Under the pieces are notes generated by a model. That model did not search any database and was not told the origin of the DNA. It saw nothing but the letters and a program-made list of their open reading frames with translations. 9,329 bases of DNA. Source: an uncultured Polymorphobacter sp. GTDB lineage: Bacteria; Pseudomonadota; Alphaproteobacteria; Sphingomonadales; Sphingomonadaceae. A program made the translations under genes and the position numbers. Shown here piece after piece: positions 1 to 6,696 of the stretch (within the stretch, counting starts at the first letter, position 1; each line of letters opens with the position of its first letter). The stretch is taken from positions 1 to 9,329 of the forward strand of contig CALMPZ010000495.1 of the NCBI GenBank assembly GCA_937871645.1, in the 5' to 3' direction.

Positions 1-4
1 CCAT
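1..4 (-). CDS. possible start of a gene downstream of accC (only the start codon in window)
   Basis: Reading the minus strand, an ATG occupies positions 4 to 2. It is preceded by a strong Shine-Dalgarno sequence AAGGGA (positions 17-12) with a 7-nt spacer. This is the best ribosome-binding-site and start combination in the left flank, and it lies about 109 bp past the accC stop on the same strand. The gene body is outside the window, so its product cannot be read. In many alphaproteobacteria the leucyl/phenylalanyl-tRNA-protein transferase gene aat follows accC, but nothing here tests that. Confidence 0.4.
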
Positions 5-113
5 AGCCAAATCCCTTTGATACGTGCGTGGCGACAGGAGCGCCCATCGGCAGCCAAGTGTCAACAAAAAATCACCGGGCCAAAAGCGCTCAGTGCTGCC
101 CGCTCGGCCGCGA
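5..113. other. intergenic spacer downstream of accC
   Basis: This stretch of about 109 bp separates the accC stop from the putative next minus-strand start. It carries a minus-strand TTGACA (positions 64-59), but no recognisable -10 hexamer sits at a suitable distance. Short imperfect inverted repeats near positions 80-113 are followed by only a brief T run on the minus strand and do not make a convincing terminator. Transcription could read through to the next gene. Confidence 0.4.
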
Positions 114-1493
114 TCAGTCCTGTGCGTCGGCCCGTGCCGCCAGCCAACGTTCGAGCCACTTGATCGAATAGTCGCCGGCGATGAAATCGGGGGCTTCGAT
201 CAGCGCCTGATGCAGCGGAATCGTCGTCTTGGGGCCATGGATGACATATTCCTCGAGCGCACGATGCAGCCGGGCGATGGCATCTTCGCGCGTCGCGCCA
301 TAGACGATCAGCTTGGAGATCAGGCTGTCGTAATAGGGCGGGATCCGGTAGCCGTCATACAGCGCGCTATCGACACGGACGTGCAGCCCGCCGGGCGCAT
401 GATAATCGGTGACGCGGCCGGGTGACGGCGCAAAGGTCGCGGGGTCTTCGGCGTTGATCCGGCATTCGATGGCATGGCCTTCGAAGCGAATCTGGTCCTG
501 GGTGACCGACAGCGGCAGGCCCGAGGCGACGCGGATCTGTTCGCGCACCAGATCGATGCCGGTAATGGCTTCGGTAACCGGGTGTTCGACCTGCAGGCGG
601 GTGTTCATTTCGATGAAGTAGAACTCGTCGTTTTCGTACAGGAACTCGAACGTGCCGGCGCCGCGGTAGCCGAGCTTGGCGACCGCCTGGCGGACGACTT
701 CGCCCATGCGCGCCCGCTGTTCGGCGCTGAGCGCCGGGCTTGGCGCCTCTTCGAGGACCTTCTGGTGGCGGCGTTGCAGCGAGCAATCGCGCTCGCCGAG
801 GTGGATCGCGCCGCCCTGCCCGTCGCCGAAAATCTGGAATTCGATGTGGCGCGGTTCGGACAGGTATTTTTCGATATAAACGGTGTCGTCGCCGAACGCC
901 GCCTTGGCTTCGGCGCGTGCCTGCGCCATCAGCGGCCCCATCGATTCAGCGTCGGGCACGACCTTCATGCCGCGACCGCCACCGCCCGATGCAGCCTTGA
1001 CCAGCACCGGATAGCCAATCTTGTCGGCGATCGCGATGCCTTCGGCGGCGCCTTCGACCGGCCCGTCGGACCCCGGCACCAGCGGCAGGCCGAGCTGCGC
1101 TGCCGTGCGCTTGGCTTCGATCTTGTCGCCCATGCGGCGGATATGGTCGGCCGTCGGGCCGATCCAGACGATGTTGTGCTCCTCGACGATTTCGGCGAAG
1201 CGCGCGTTTTCGCTCAGGAATCCATAGCCGGGGTGGATGGCGTCGGCCTGCGCGATTTCGGCGGCCGAAATGATGTTGGGGACGTTGAGGTAGCTGTCGG
1301 TCGCCGACGGCGGCCCGATGCAGATCGCTTCGTCGGCGAGGCGCACGTGCATCGCATCGGCATCGGCGGTCGAATGCACCGCGACGGTCTTGATACCGAG
1401 TTCGCGGCAGGCGCGGTGGATGCGCAGCGCGATTTCGCCGCGATTGGCGATGAGAATCTTGCCGATATGGCGCGGCGCCTTGGGGTCGGCCAC
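114..1493 (-). CDS. accC: acetyl-CoA carboxylase, biotin carboxylase subunit AccC
   Basis: AccC uses ATP and bicarbonate to carboxylate biotin on AccB, the first half-reaction of acetyl-CoA carboxylase, in the cytoplasm. The 459-residue product matches the E. coli enzyme (449 aa) end to end, with an N-terminal extension of about 8 residues. The N-terminal domain begins with [11 protein letters not shown] (15-25). The ATP-grasp glycine loop GGGGRGM is at 170-176. By position relative to E. coli, the ATP-binding lysines are K124 and K166, the bicarbonate/biotin site includes K245 and R345, and the metal-binding segment [11 protein letters not shown] is at 295-305 with E295, N297, R299 and E303. 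The C-terminal domain holds [12 protein letters not shown]. The start is GTG, and its G is the last base of the accB TAG stop (TAGTG), a one-base overlap that implies translational coupling. All catalytic residues I can place are present. Confidence 0.97.
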   Translation of the reverse strand: MADPKAPRHIGKILIANRGEIALRIHRACRELGIKTVAVHSTADADAMHVRLADEAICIGPPSATDSYLNVPNIISAAEIAQADAIHPGYGFLSENARFAEIVEEHNIVWIGPTADHIRRMGDKIEAKRTAAQLGLPLVPGSDGPVEGAAEGIAIADKIGYPVLVKAASGGGGRGMKVVPDAESMGPLMAQARAEAKAAFGDDTVYIEKYLSEPRHIEFQIFGDGQGGAIHLGERDCSLQRRHQKVLEEAPSPALSAEQRARMGEVVRQAVAKLGYRGAGTFEFLYENDEFYFIEMNTRLQVEHPVTEAITGIDLVREQIRVASGLPLSVTQDQIRFEGHAIECRINAEDPATFAPSPGRVTDYHAPGGLHVRVDSALYDGYRIPPYYDSLISKLIVYGATREDAIARLHRALEEYVIHGPKTTIPLHQALIEAPDFIAGDYSIKWLERWLAARADAQD

Positions 1494-1972
1494 TATTCGA
1501 TCACCACCAGCGGCTGGTCATATTCGACCGGCGCTTCGTTGCCGACGAGGATCTGCGCGACCTTGCCGGCCTTGGGCGCGGTGATCGTGTTCATCACCTT
1601 CATCGCTTCGATGATGAGCAGCGTGTCACCGGCCTTGACGCTGGCGCCGACGCTGACAAATGCCGGCGCGCCGGGTTCTGGCGTCAGATAGGCGGTGCCG
1701 ACAATCGGCGACTTGACGAGGCCGGGGTGCTTGCGAATGTCATCGACTGCGGCTTCGGCGGGCGCGGCGGCAGCGGGCGCGGCAGGGGCGGCATAGGCGA
1801 CGGGCGCTGCGGCGACTGCGCCGGACATCTGGCGCGCGACACGGATGCGGCGTTCGCCGTCCTGAACTTCGATTTCGCTCAGATGCGTCGAATCAAGCAG
1901 CGCCGCGAGCTCGCGGACGAGCTTGGTATCGACTTGCATGGCACTGGATGCAGGGGGTTTTGCTGCCGTCAT
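1493..1972 (-). CDS. accB: acetyl-CoA carboxylase biotin carboxyl carrier protein AccB
   Basis: AccB carries the biotin that AccC carboxylates and the carboxyltransferase then unloads onto acetyl-CoA. The product has 159 residues. It has an N-terminal helical segment (about 13-50), a flexible Ala/Pro-rich linker (about 51-76) and a C-terminal biotinyl domain (about 84-159). The biotinylation motif EAMKVMN is at 122-128, so K125 is the biotin acceptor. The [13 protein letters not shown] segment at 97-109 corresponds to the thumb loop of bacterial AccB. The ATG at 1972 is preferred because GGGA lies about 9 nt upstream. The in-frame ATG at 1939 (residue 12), where similarity to the family proper begins, has no good ribosome-binding site. 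The gene follows aroQ by 48 bp and overlaps accC by one base, so the three are probably one operon. Confidence 0.95.
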   Translation of the reverse strand: MTAAKPPASSAMQVDTKLVRELAALLDSTHLSEIEVQDGERRIRVARQMSGAVAAAPVAYAAPAAPAAAAPAEAAVDDIRKHPGLVKSPIVGTAYLTPEPGAPAFVSVGASVKAGDTLLIIEAMKVMNTITAPKAGKVAQILVGNEAPVEYDQPLVVIE

Positions 1973-2020
1973 CTTGGTTCCCGTAACTCTGGTGGCCGGA
2001 AGGGCTGGAGGGCCTATGTG

Positions 2021-2464
2021 TCAGAACGTCGCGGCGGCGTCCAGCGCCAGCCGGTAACCGAGCGGTCCGAAGCCGCAGATGACCCCCGCGGCGACCGGGC
2101 TGATGAAGCTGTGGTGGCGGAACGCCTCGCGCGCGTGCGGGTTCGAGATATGGACCTCGATAACCGGCACGGTGATCGACTTGATCGCGTCGTGTAGCGC
2201 CACCGACGTGTGAGTCAGGCCGCCGGCGTTGAGGATGACGGCACGCACGCCGCGCGACGCCGCTTCGTGCAGCCAGTCGATCAGGTGGCCTTCGTGGTTC
2301 GACTGGCGCAGGTCGATCGTCAGCCCGAGCTCGCCGGCGCGGTCTTCGAGCATCATCGCGATGTCGTCGAGCGTGTCGAGGCCGTAGACCTCGGGCTCGC
2401 GCGTGCCGAGCAGATTGAGGTTGGGGCCGTTCAGGACGAGCACCAGATTGGCCGCGTCGGTCAT
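2021..2464 (-). CDS. aroQ: type II 3-dehydroquinate dehydratase AroQ
   Basis: AroQ dehydrates 3-dehydroquinate to 3-dehydroshikimate in the shikimate pathway and is a cytoplasmic dodecamer in characterised members. The 147-residue product has the usual length for type II enzymes. The opening motif [14 protein letters not shown] (11-24) is followed by the expected catalytic Tyr at Y27 and R22 nearby. The [14 protein letters not shown] segment (53-66), the substrate-binding NAGGLTHTS segment (79-87) and the catalytic His in EVHISN (H105) are all present, as is R116. The reading frame stays open upstream to 2815, but family alignment and a GGGGG ribosome-binding site (2470-2474, 5-nt spacer) fix the ATG at 2464. 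It is the first gene of the aroQ-accB-accC operon and is divergent from thiSG. Confidence 0.95.
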   Translation of the reverse strand: MTDAANLVLVLNGPNLNLLGTREPEVYGLDTLDDIAMMLEDRAGELGLTIDLRQSNHEGHLIDWLHEAASRGVRAVILNAGGLTHTSVALHDAIKSITVPVIEVHISNPHAREAFRHHSFISPVAAGVICGFGPLGYRLALDAAATF

Positions 2465-2540
2465 GTTTGCCCCCGATAGATTATGGACGATGTGGTCGCA
2501 GCCCTTATATGTGGCGCTCACGCGATTGGAAAGTTTTTGG
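2465..2540. promoter_or_regulatory. divergent aroQ / thiSG promoter region
   Basis: This 76-bp gap must hold the promoters for both directions. On the minus strand TTTCCA (2532-2527) and TATAAG (2509-2504) are 17 bp apart, giving a reasonable sigma70-type promoter for aroQ with a leader of roughly 30 nt. On the plus strand TATATG (2506-2511) could be the -10 for thiSG, but no good -35 sits upstream of it. The two -10 candidates share the same TATA core, so the promoters would compete. The gap is too short for a TPP riboswitch, and none of its conserved core is visible. Confidence 0.35.
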
Positions 2541-3515
2541 ATGATCGAAGTCAGCATCAACGGCGAACCGCGCAAGCTGGCAGCGGGCACGACGGTGGCG
2601 GGCTTGCTCGCCGAGCTGGCGTTGCCGGGCGACAAGGTCGCCGTCGAACGCAACCTCGAGATCGTGCCACGCTCGACATTTGCCCAAGTGGCGCTCGCGC
2701 AGGGCGACCGGCTGGAGATCGTGCATTTCGTTGGCGGAGGCCAGGATGATGACGGCTGGGAAGTCGCCGGCCGCAAGTTCACGTCGCGGCTGATCGTCGG
2801 CACCGGCAAATACAAGGACTATGCCACCAACGCCGCCGCGGTCGTAGCGTCGGGCGCTGAAATCGTCACGGTGGCGGTGCGCCGCGTCAACGTCACCGAC
2901 CGCGGCGCGCCGATGCTCACCGATTTCATCGACCCCACGCAGTTCACTTATCTGCCCAATACGGCGGGATGTTTCACCGCCGATGACGCGATCCGCACGC
3001 TGCGCCTGGCGCGCGAGGCCGGCGGCTGGAACCTCGTCAAGCTCGAGGTGCTCGGCGAGGCGCGGACGCTCTATCCCGACATGGCCGAAACGCTGAAAGC
3101 CACCGAAGTACTGGTCAAGGAGGGCTTCGACGTCATGGTATACTGCGCCGATGACCCCATCGCCGCGAAGAAGCTCGAAGACCTTGGTGCGTGCGCGATC
3201 ATGCCGCTCGGCTCGCTGATCGGCTCGGGGCTGGGCATCCAGAACCCGGTGACGATTCGCATGATCATCGAAGGTGCCAAGGTGCCGGTGCTGGTCGATG
3301 CGGGCGTCGGCACCGCGTCGGATGCGGCAGCGGCGATGGAACTCGGCTGCGCCGGCGTGTTGATGAACACCGCGATTGCCGAGGCGAAGGACCCGCTGCT
3401 GATGGCGCGCGCCATGAAACTGGCGGTCGAAAGCGGGCGCTTGGCGTATCGCGCCGGCCGCATGGCGAAGCGGCGTTACGCCGATCCGTCGAGCCCGCTG
3501 GCAGGATTGATCTAG
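2541..3515 (+). CDS. thiSG: fused sulfur carrier ThiS - thiazole synthase ThiG
   Basis: A single 324-residue chain joins two thiamine-pathway proteins. Residues 1-67 are a ThiS ubiquitin-like domain ending in the typical FVGGG (63-67), the tail that is normally C-terminal and thiocarboxylated. After a short acidic linker (QDDDGWEV, 68-75), residues from about 76 to the end form ThiG, which condenses the ThiS sulfur, 1-deoxyxylulose 5-phosphate and dehydroglycine into the thiazole phosphate. ThiG landmarks are [10 protein letters not shown] (82-91), [13 protein letters not shown] (138-150), VKLEVLG with the likely Schiff-base lysine K167, [10 protein letters not shown] (221-230) and [12 protein letters not shown] (252-263). 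The ATG at 2541 is set by GGAAAG (2528-2533, 7-nt spacer) and the ThiS N terminus. No in-frame stop or start separates the domains. Such bifunctional proteins are already known as a family. No other thi gene is in the window. Confidence 0.93.
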   Translation: MIEVSINGEPRKLAAGTTVAGLLAELALPGDKVAVERNLEIVPRSTFAQVALAQGDRLEIVHFVGGGQDDDGWEVAGRKFTSRLIVGTGKYKDYATNAAAVVASGAEIVTVAVRRVNVTDRGAPMLTDFIDPTQFTYLPNTAGCFTADDAIRTLRLAREAGGWNLVKLEVLGEARTLYPDMAETLKATEVLVKEGFDVMVYCADDPIAAKKLEDLGACAIMPLGSLIGSGLGIQNPVTIRMIIEGAKVPVLVDAGVGTASDAAAAMELGCAGVLMNTAIAEAKDPLLMARAMKLAVESGRLAYRAGRMAKRRYADPSSPLAGLI

Positions 3516-3524
3516 GCTCGCGTC

Positions 3525-4007
3525 GTGGCGGACTGGTTCACCCAGATGGCGGGGCTGAGCTATGCCCAGCTGGGCAATGTCCAGGCGCTCGGGATCGATT
3601 TGTTCCTGGCGGTTGCCGCGATTCAGGTCATTGCCTCAGCGGCGATTTCGGGGCTGCGGCTGCGCACGACGATGGTTGCAGCGCGGCTCGACAACGTGGC
3701 CGCCGCCGCCACCGCCAGCGCGCTGCAAAACGAGATCATCCAGTTCGAGCGCGAATTCAACCGCGTCAACCGACGGCTCATCGGGATTGTTGTGCTGTTG
3801 ATGGTGATTGCCGTCGCCGGGCTCGCGGTGACAACGATCTGGCAAAACCGCATCGCCGGAGTCGCGGGCACGCTTGCGGTCATCGGTTATTATCTGGCGC
3901 TGCCCGTCGCCATCCTCACCAGCGCGCTGGCACGCGTGTGGGGGCCGTTCCGCCGCATCGACGCGCTGGTTCGCGCCGTCGAGCTGTCGGCAACAGACGA
4001 GGGCTAG
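3525..4007 (+). CDS. small three-helix membrane protein, possibly DUF2721-like
   Basis: The function is not recognised. The 160-residue product has three predicted membrane helices at about 21-43, 84-104 and 110-135. A polar, heptad-like stretch between the first two (about 50-83, containing [18 protein letters not shown]) probably faces the cytoplasm. The Arg-rich segment after the first helix and the overall size recall DUF2721 membrane proteins, but the match is only by impression. It starts with GTG 9 bp after the thiSG stop and has a weak AGG upstream, so it is probably co-transcribed with thiSG. The alternative ATG at 3546 (residue 8) has no ribosome-binding site. Its TAG stop overlaps the panD stop on the other strand. 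Nothing links it to thiamine synthesis beyond position. Confidence 0.75.
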   Translation: MADWFTQMAGLSYAQLGNVQALGIDLFLAVAAIQVIASAAISGLRLRTTMVAARLDNVAAAATASALQNEIIQFEREFNRVNRRLIGIVVLLMVIAVAGLAVTTIWQNRIAGVAGTLAVIGYYLALPVAILTSALARVWGPFRRIDALVRAVELSATDEG

Positions 4008-4369
4008 ACCGTCGCGCCGGCCTCTTCGACCAGCGAGCGGACGAAGGCATTGTTGGCATCGACCAGGATGACCTTGGGTGCGACCGGCTTGTCGGTGAGT
4101 TCGAAGCCCATGACGATGATCTGGTGGCCCTTGCCGATCAGGTGCGCGGCGGCGCCGTTCATGCACATCGCGCCCGAGCCGCGCTTGCCTTCGATTACAT
4201 AGGTCTCCAGCCGCGCGCCGTTGGTGTTCGAAACCACCAGCACCTTTTCGCCGACCCAAAGCCCGACGCGGTCGAGCAAATCGGCATCGATGGTGATCGA
4301 TCCGACATAGGCCAGATTCGCCTCGGTGACCGTGGCATTGTGAATTTTCGACCGCATCAGAAATCGCAT
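4004..4369 (-). CDS. panD: aspartate 1-decarboxylase PanD (pyruvoyl enzyme precursor)
   Basis: PanD makes beta-alanine from L-aspartate for pantothenate and coenzyme A. The 121-residue proenzyme should self-cleave between G23 and S24 in YVGSITID, turning S24 into the pyruvoyl group, as at Gly24-Ser25 in E. coli. Other conserved residues line up with E. coli: K8, H10, Y21, R53, T56, Y57 and N71 (in MNGAAAHL). The length is close to the usual 120-130 residues. The ATG at 4369 has AAGGTG 7 nt upstream and aligns with the family N terminus, whereas the ATG at residue 5 would cut into it. The gene stands alone on the minus strand, convergent with the three-helix membrane protein gene and divergent from the flavin operon. 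Confidence 0.95.
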   Translation of the reverse strand: MRFLMRSKIHNATVTEANLAYVGSITIDADLLDRVGLWVGEKVLVVSNTNGARLETYVIEGKRGSGAMCMNGAAAHLIGKGHQIIVMGFELTDKPVAPKVILVDANNAFVRSLVEEAGATV

Positions 4370-4526
4370 CGACAGGCACCTTGTTTGCAGGCTGCCGGCT
4401 CTAGCGCCGCGCGGACGACGGGTCTAGTCGTGACAATGGTCAATAATAATTCGCAATAGCGTTGCGTTTAATAATTGCTCGCATTAGTGCGTCAGCCACA
4501 ACAGGGCATCAGGGATAGCGAAGTTG
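4370..4526. promoter_or_regulatory. divergent panD / flavin-operon control region with Fur-like AT-rich element
   Basis: In this GC-rich window, positions 4436-4487 are strikingly AT-rich. The element TCAATAATAATTCGCAAT (4440-4457), read on the minus strand, resembles GATAAT-type Fur operators. The octamer TAATAATT occurs twice, at 4444-4451 and 4469-4476, 25 bp apart. Between them is a perfect inverted repeat CGCAA-N5-TTGCG (4452-4466). The position just upstream of an exported-flavoprotein operon fits an iron-responsive operator, but assignment to Fur is inference. A GTGACA at 4430-4435 could be a -35, with no clear -10 at 16-18 bp, so I do not place a promoter. AGGGA (4511-4515) is the likely ribosome-binding site of the first operon gene, though 11 nt from its ATG. 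Confidence 0.4.
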
Positions 4527-5393
4527 ATGGCATTTCGAAACACGCTGGCGGTCGCGGCAGCAGCGGGCATCGCGGCAACCAGCATGGCAGCGCGCCCGGC
4601 ACACGCCAGCGAGGCGCTGTTCGGCTACCTCTACACCACCGAGGTGATGCCCGCGGGTGCGGTCGAGGTCGAACAATGGGTGACCGACAAGATCGGTCAG
4701 GAAAACGGCCATTTCAACGAACTGCAGCTACGCACCGAAATCGAATTCGGCGTTACCGACCGCTTTCAGGTCGCGGGCTATCTCAACACCAAATATCAGA
4801 ACGAGACTGCCACCCCGGGCGATGCCGGGCTGAAGTTCGACGGCTTTTCGTTCGAGGCGATCTGGCAGCTGATGAACCCCTACAAGGACAGCTTCGGGCT
4901 GGCGCTCTATGCCGAGCCGAGCATCGCCCCCGACGAAACCGAGTTCGAATTCAAGCTGCTGGCGCAGAAGAACCTGCTGGATGGTCGGCTTGTGCTGGCG
5001 GCGAACGCTGTCGCCGAATGGGTGGTCGAGGATCAGGACAATATCACCGACCCGCTGACCGGGCACGTCATCGCCGCCGGCGGCACCGAGAAAATCTCCG
5101 AACTGCAGTTGCTGCTGGGGGCTTCGTATCGCGTCGCGCCGAACTGGTTCCTCGGCGCCGAATATCGCTATGTCACCGAGTTCGAGGGTCTGGGCTTTGA
5201 CGAACGCGCTGAAAGCGCCAACTACATCGGTCCAACGGTGCATTTCGCCAAGGGCAAATGGTTCGCGACGTTGACCTGGTTGACGCGCTTCGGTGCCAAT
5301 GACTATGGCCCGCAACCCGTGTTGCCGCCGGGCAGCTTCGAACCTGATGTGACGACCAACGGCTTGCGCCTTAAGGTCGGCGTCTCGTTTTGA
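4527..5393 (+). CDS. putative outer-membrane beta-barrel protein, unknown function
   Basis: The 288-residue product begins with a Sec signal peptide: R4, a hydrophobic Ala-rich core (about 6-22) and an AHA cleavage site at 25-27 before SEALFGY. The mature part has alternating polar and hydrophobic strands rich in Tyr, Phe and Trp and acidic turns, for example LFGYLYTTEV, FQVAGYLNTKYQ, FGLALYAEP and WFLGAEYRYVTEF. It ends in LRLKVGVSF with a C-terminal Phe, the typical signal for beta-barrel insertion. It may belong to a DUF6662-like group, but I cannot confirm this. ATG 4527 is chosen over the adjacent in-frame TTG 4524. It leads the operon and the next gene follows 11 bp after its stop, so a role as the outer-membrane partner of the flavoprotein system (metal or small-molecule passage) is plausible but unproven. 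Confidence 0.8.
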   Translation: MAFRNTLAVAAAAGIAATSMAARPAHASEALFGYLYTTEVMPAGAVEVEQWVTDKIGQENGHFNELQLRTEIEFGVTDRFQVAGYLNTKYQNETATPGDAGLKFDGFSFEAIWQLMNPYKDSFGLALYAEPSIAPDETEFEFKLLAQKNLLDGRLVLAANAVAEWVVEDQDNITDPLTGHVIAAGGTEKISELQLLLGASYRVAPNWFLGAEYRYVTEFEGLGFDERAESANYIGPTVHFAKGKWFATLTWLTRFGANDYGPQPVLPPGSFEPDVTTNGLRLKVGVSF

Positions 5394-5404
5394 CCTGGGC
5401 GTGA

Positions 5405-5950
5405 ATGATGGGACCGACCCGCCACTGGGCGTTGCTCGCACTGGCGCCGGTGGCGCTCGTCGAAACGCGCGTGCTCGCCAAGGACTATCTCACCGTCGAG
5501 GCCGCGCAGAAGCTGCTTTTTGCCGGCGCCGACCGTTTCGCCGCGCTGCCGGTCAAGCTTGACGAAGCGCAAATAGCGCGGATCAAGGCACTGTCGGGCA
5601 AGGTCCAGCGCAACCGGACGCCGGCCATCTGGCGCGCCCAAGCCGGTGGCAAATCGCTCGGGCTGGTGATTGTCGACGAGGTGCTCGGCAAGCATGAAAA
5701 CATCACCTACGCGGTCGGCGTTTCGCCCGACGGCAAGGTCGTCGGTGTCGAAATCCTGAGCTACCGCGAGGCCTATGGCGGCCAGGTGCGATTGCCGGCG
5801 TGGCGCGCGCAGTTCGACGGCAAGACGCTGGCGAGTCCGTTCAAGCTCGACGGCGATATCGCCAATATCTCGGGCGCGACGCTGTCGTGCCGCAACCTGA
5901 CCGACGGGGTGCGGCGGCTGCTGGCGCTAGCGTCGGTGGTGCCGGCGTGA
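5405..5950 (+). CDS. exported FMN-binding-domain protein with covalent flavinylation motif
   Basis: The 181-residue protein has an N-terminal signal-like segment (R6, hydrophobic core 8-19, possible VLA cleavage at 23-25) and one C-terminal FMN_bind domain (about 85-175) of the NqrC/RnfG type. The flavinylation motif is DIANISGAT (151-159). By family knowledge FMN is joined by a phosphoester to the SGAT threonine, here T159. Upstream conserved segments include DEVLGKHENITYAVG (91-105) and VEILSYREAYGGQVR (115-129). It probably acts as a periplasmic one-FMN electron carrier. Two adjacent ATGs (5405, 5408) are possible starts, and the ribosome-binding site is poor, so translation may be coupled to the upstream gene. 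Its TGA stop overlaps the GTG start of apbE by 4 bp (GTGA), matching the enzyme to its presumed substrate. The electron acceptor is unknown. Confidence 0.9.
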   Translation: MMGPTRHWALLALAPVALVETRVLAKDYLTVEAAQKLLFAGADRFAALPVKLDEAQIARIKALSGKVQRNRTPAIWRAQAGGKSLGLVIVDEVLGKHENITYAVGVSPDGKVVGVEILSYREAYGGQVRLPAWRAQFDGKTLASPFKLDGDIANISGATLSCRNLTDGVRRLLALASVVPA

Positions 5951-6696
5951 TCACACGGGCCCAGCCGTGGCTTGGCACGCTGGTCGAGATCAGTGCCGAC
6001 AGTGATGCCGCCATCGACGCGGGCTTTGCGGCGATCGCGCGGGTGCATCGCGCGCTCAATGCGCATGACCCCAACAGCGAATTGTCGCACGCCAATCGCA
6101 ACGCCCCCCACCATCCGGTGCTGCTGTCGCGCATGGCGGCAACAGTCATCGGCCGCGCGCAATTCTGGGCGGCGCTCAGTGACGGCGCGTTCGACGCGAG
6201 CGCCGGGCATTGGCGCGCGGTGCAGTTGATCGGACGCACATTGCGCTATGAAGCGCCGCTGGCGCTCGACTTGTCGGGGATTGCCAAGGGTTTCGCCGTC
6301 GACCGCGCAGTGGCGGCATTGCGGTGCGCCGGCGCGCGGCGCGGGCTGGTCAATGCCGGCGGCGATATGCGCGCTTACGGCCCGGCATGGCCGGTGGCGC
6401 TGGTCCGCCCCGACCGCGCCCCGGTGGCGCAAATTGCTCTGCGCGACGCAGCACTGGCAACCAGCGCGCTACGCCCTGACGGCAGCGGCAACCATTTGCA
6501 CGGCATGGCGCGCAAAATCGTGTCGGCGAGCGTCGAGTGCCGCCGCACCATCGACGCCGATGCGCTGGCCAAGATCGTCGCTGGCGGCGGACCGCGTGTC
6601 GCGGCCTGCCTCGATGCCGTCGGCGCCGTGGCACTGGTGATCGGCGCCGGTGGAGATTTGACCCCAGTCGGCAACCCCGCCAAGCTTGCTGCATGA
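5947..6696 (+). CDS. apbE: FAD:protein FMN transferase, ApbE family (short, no signal peptide)
   Basis: ApbE proteins move FMN from FAD onto a Thr/Ser of FMN_bind domains in a Mg2+-dependent reaction. The 249-residue product carries the family motifs in order: PWLGTLVEI (7-15), PNSEL (42-46), GAFDASAG (80-87), DLSGIAKGFAVD (108-119), VNAGGDMRAYG (135-145), ATS (171-173) and DADAL (203-207). H183 is followed by HGMARKI where most relatives have a D-P-R-T-G loop, so this loop is diverged and slightly short. E. coli ApbE is about 100 residues longer and is a lipoprotein. Here no signal peptide or lipobox is seen, and the frame upstream of the GTG gives none. It overlaps the FMN-binding gene (GTGA) and the next gene (ATGA), both 4 bp, so the operon is translationally coupled. 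Confidence 0.9.
   Translation: MITRAQPWLGTLVEISADSDAAIDAGFAAIARVHRALNAHDPNSELSHANRNAPHHPVLLSRMAATVIGRAQFWAALSDGAFDASAGHWRAVQLIGRTLRYEAPLALDLSGIAKGFAVDRAVAALRCAGARRGLVNAGGDMRAYGPAWPVALVRPDRAPVAQIALRDAALATSALRPDGSGNHLHGMARKIVSASVECRRTIDADALAKIVAGGGPRVAACLDAVGAVALVIGAGGDLTPVGNPAKLAA

Noticed and set aside
59..64. Minus-strand TTGACA as a promoter for the left-edge gene
   Set aside because: No TATAAT-like hexamer is found 16-18 bp downstream.
78..113. Possible rho-independent terminator after accC
   Set aside because: Inverted repeats are short and interrupted, and the following minus-strand T run is separated from them. The stem is not convincing.
474..1691. 405-codon open frame on the plus strand across accC and accB
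   Set aside because: It is antisense to two clearly identified genes with intact motifs. Long antisense frames are common in GC-rich DNA, and its translation shows no recognisable domain.
2465..2540. TPP riboswitch upstream of thiSG
   Set aside because: The gap is only 76 bp, contains divergent promoters, and shows none of the conserved thi-box core.
2465..2815. Upstream extension of aroQ to 2815
   Set aside because: It would run antisense through thiSG and adds 117 residues unlike any type II dehydroquinase. The ATG at 2464 with GGGGG matches the family start.
3191..4459. 422-codon open frame on the plus strand
   Set aside because: It runs out of frame through thiSG and the membrane-protein gene and antisense to panD. 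Its translation is Arg/Gly-rich low complexity, typical of a shadow frame.
4728..5441. 237-codon open frame on the minus strand inside the barrel gene
   Set aside because: It is antisense to a gene with a signal peptide and barrel signature, and has no own ribosome-binding site or recognisable motif.
5800..5946. Upstream extension of apbE giving a longer N terminus
   Set aside because: It lies wholly within the FMN-binding gene in another frame, is Arg-rich, and encodes no signal peptide. The GTGA coupled start is better.
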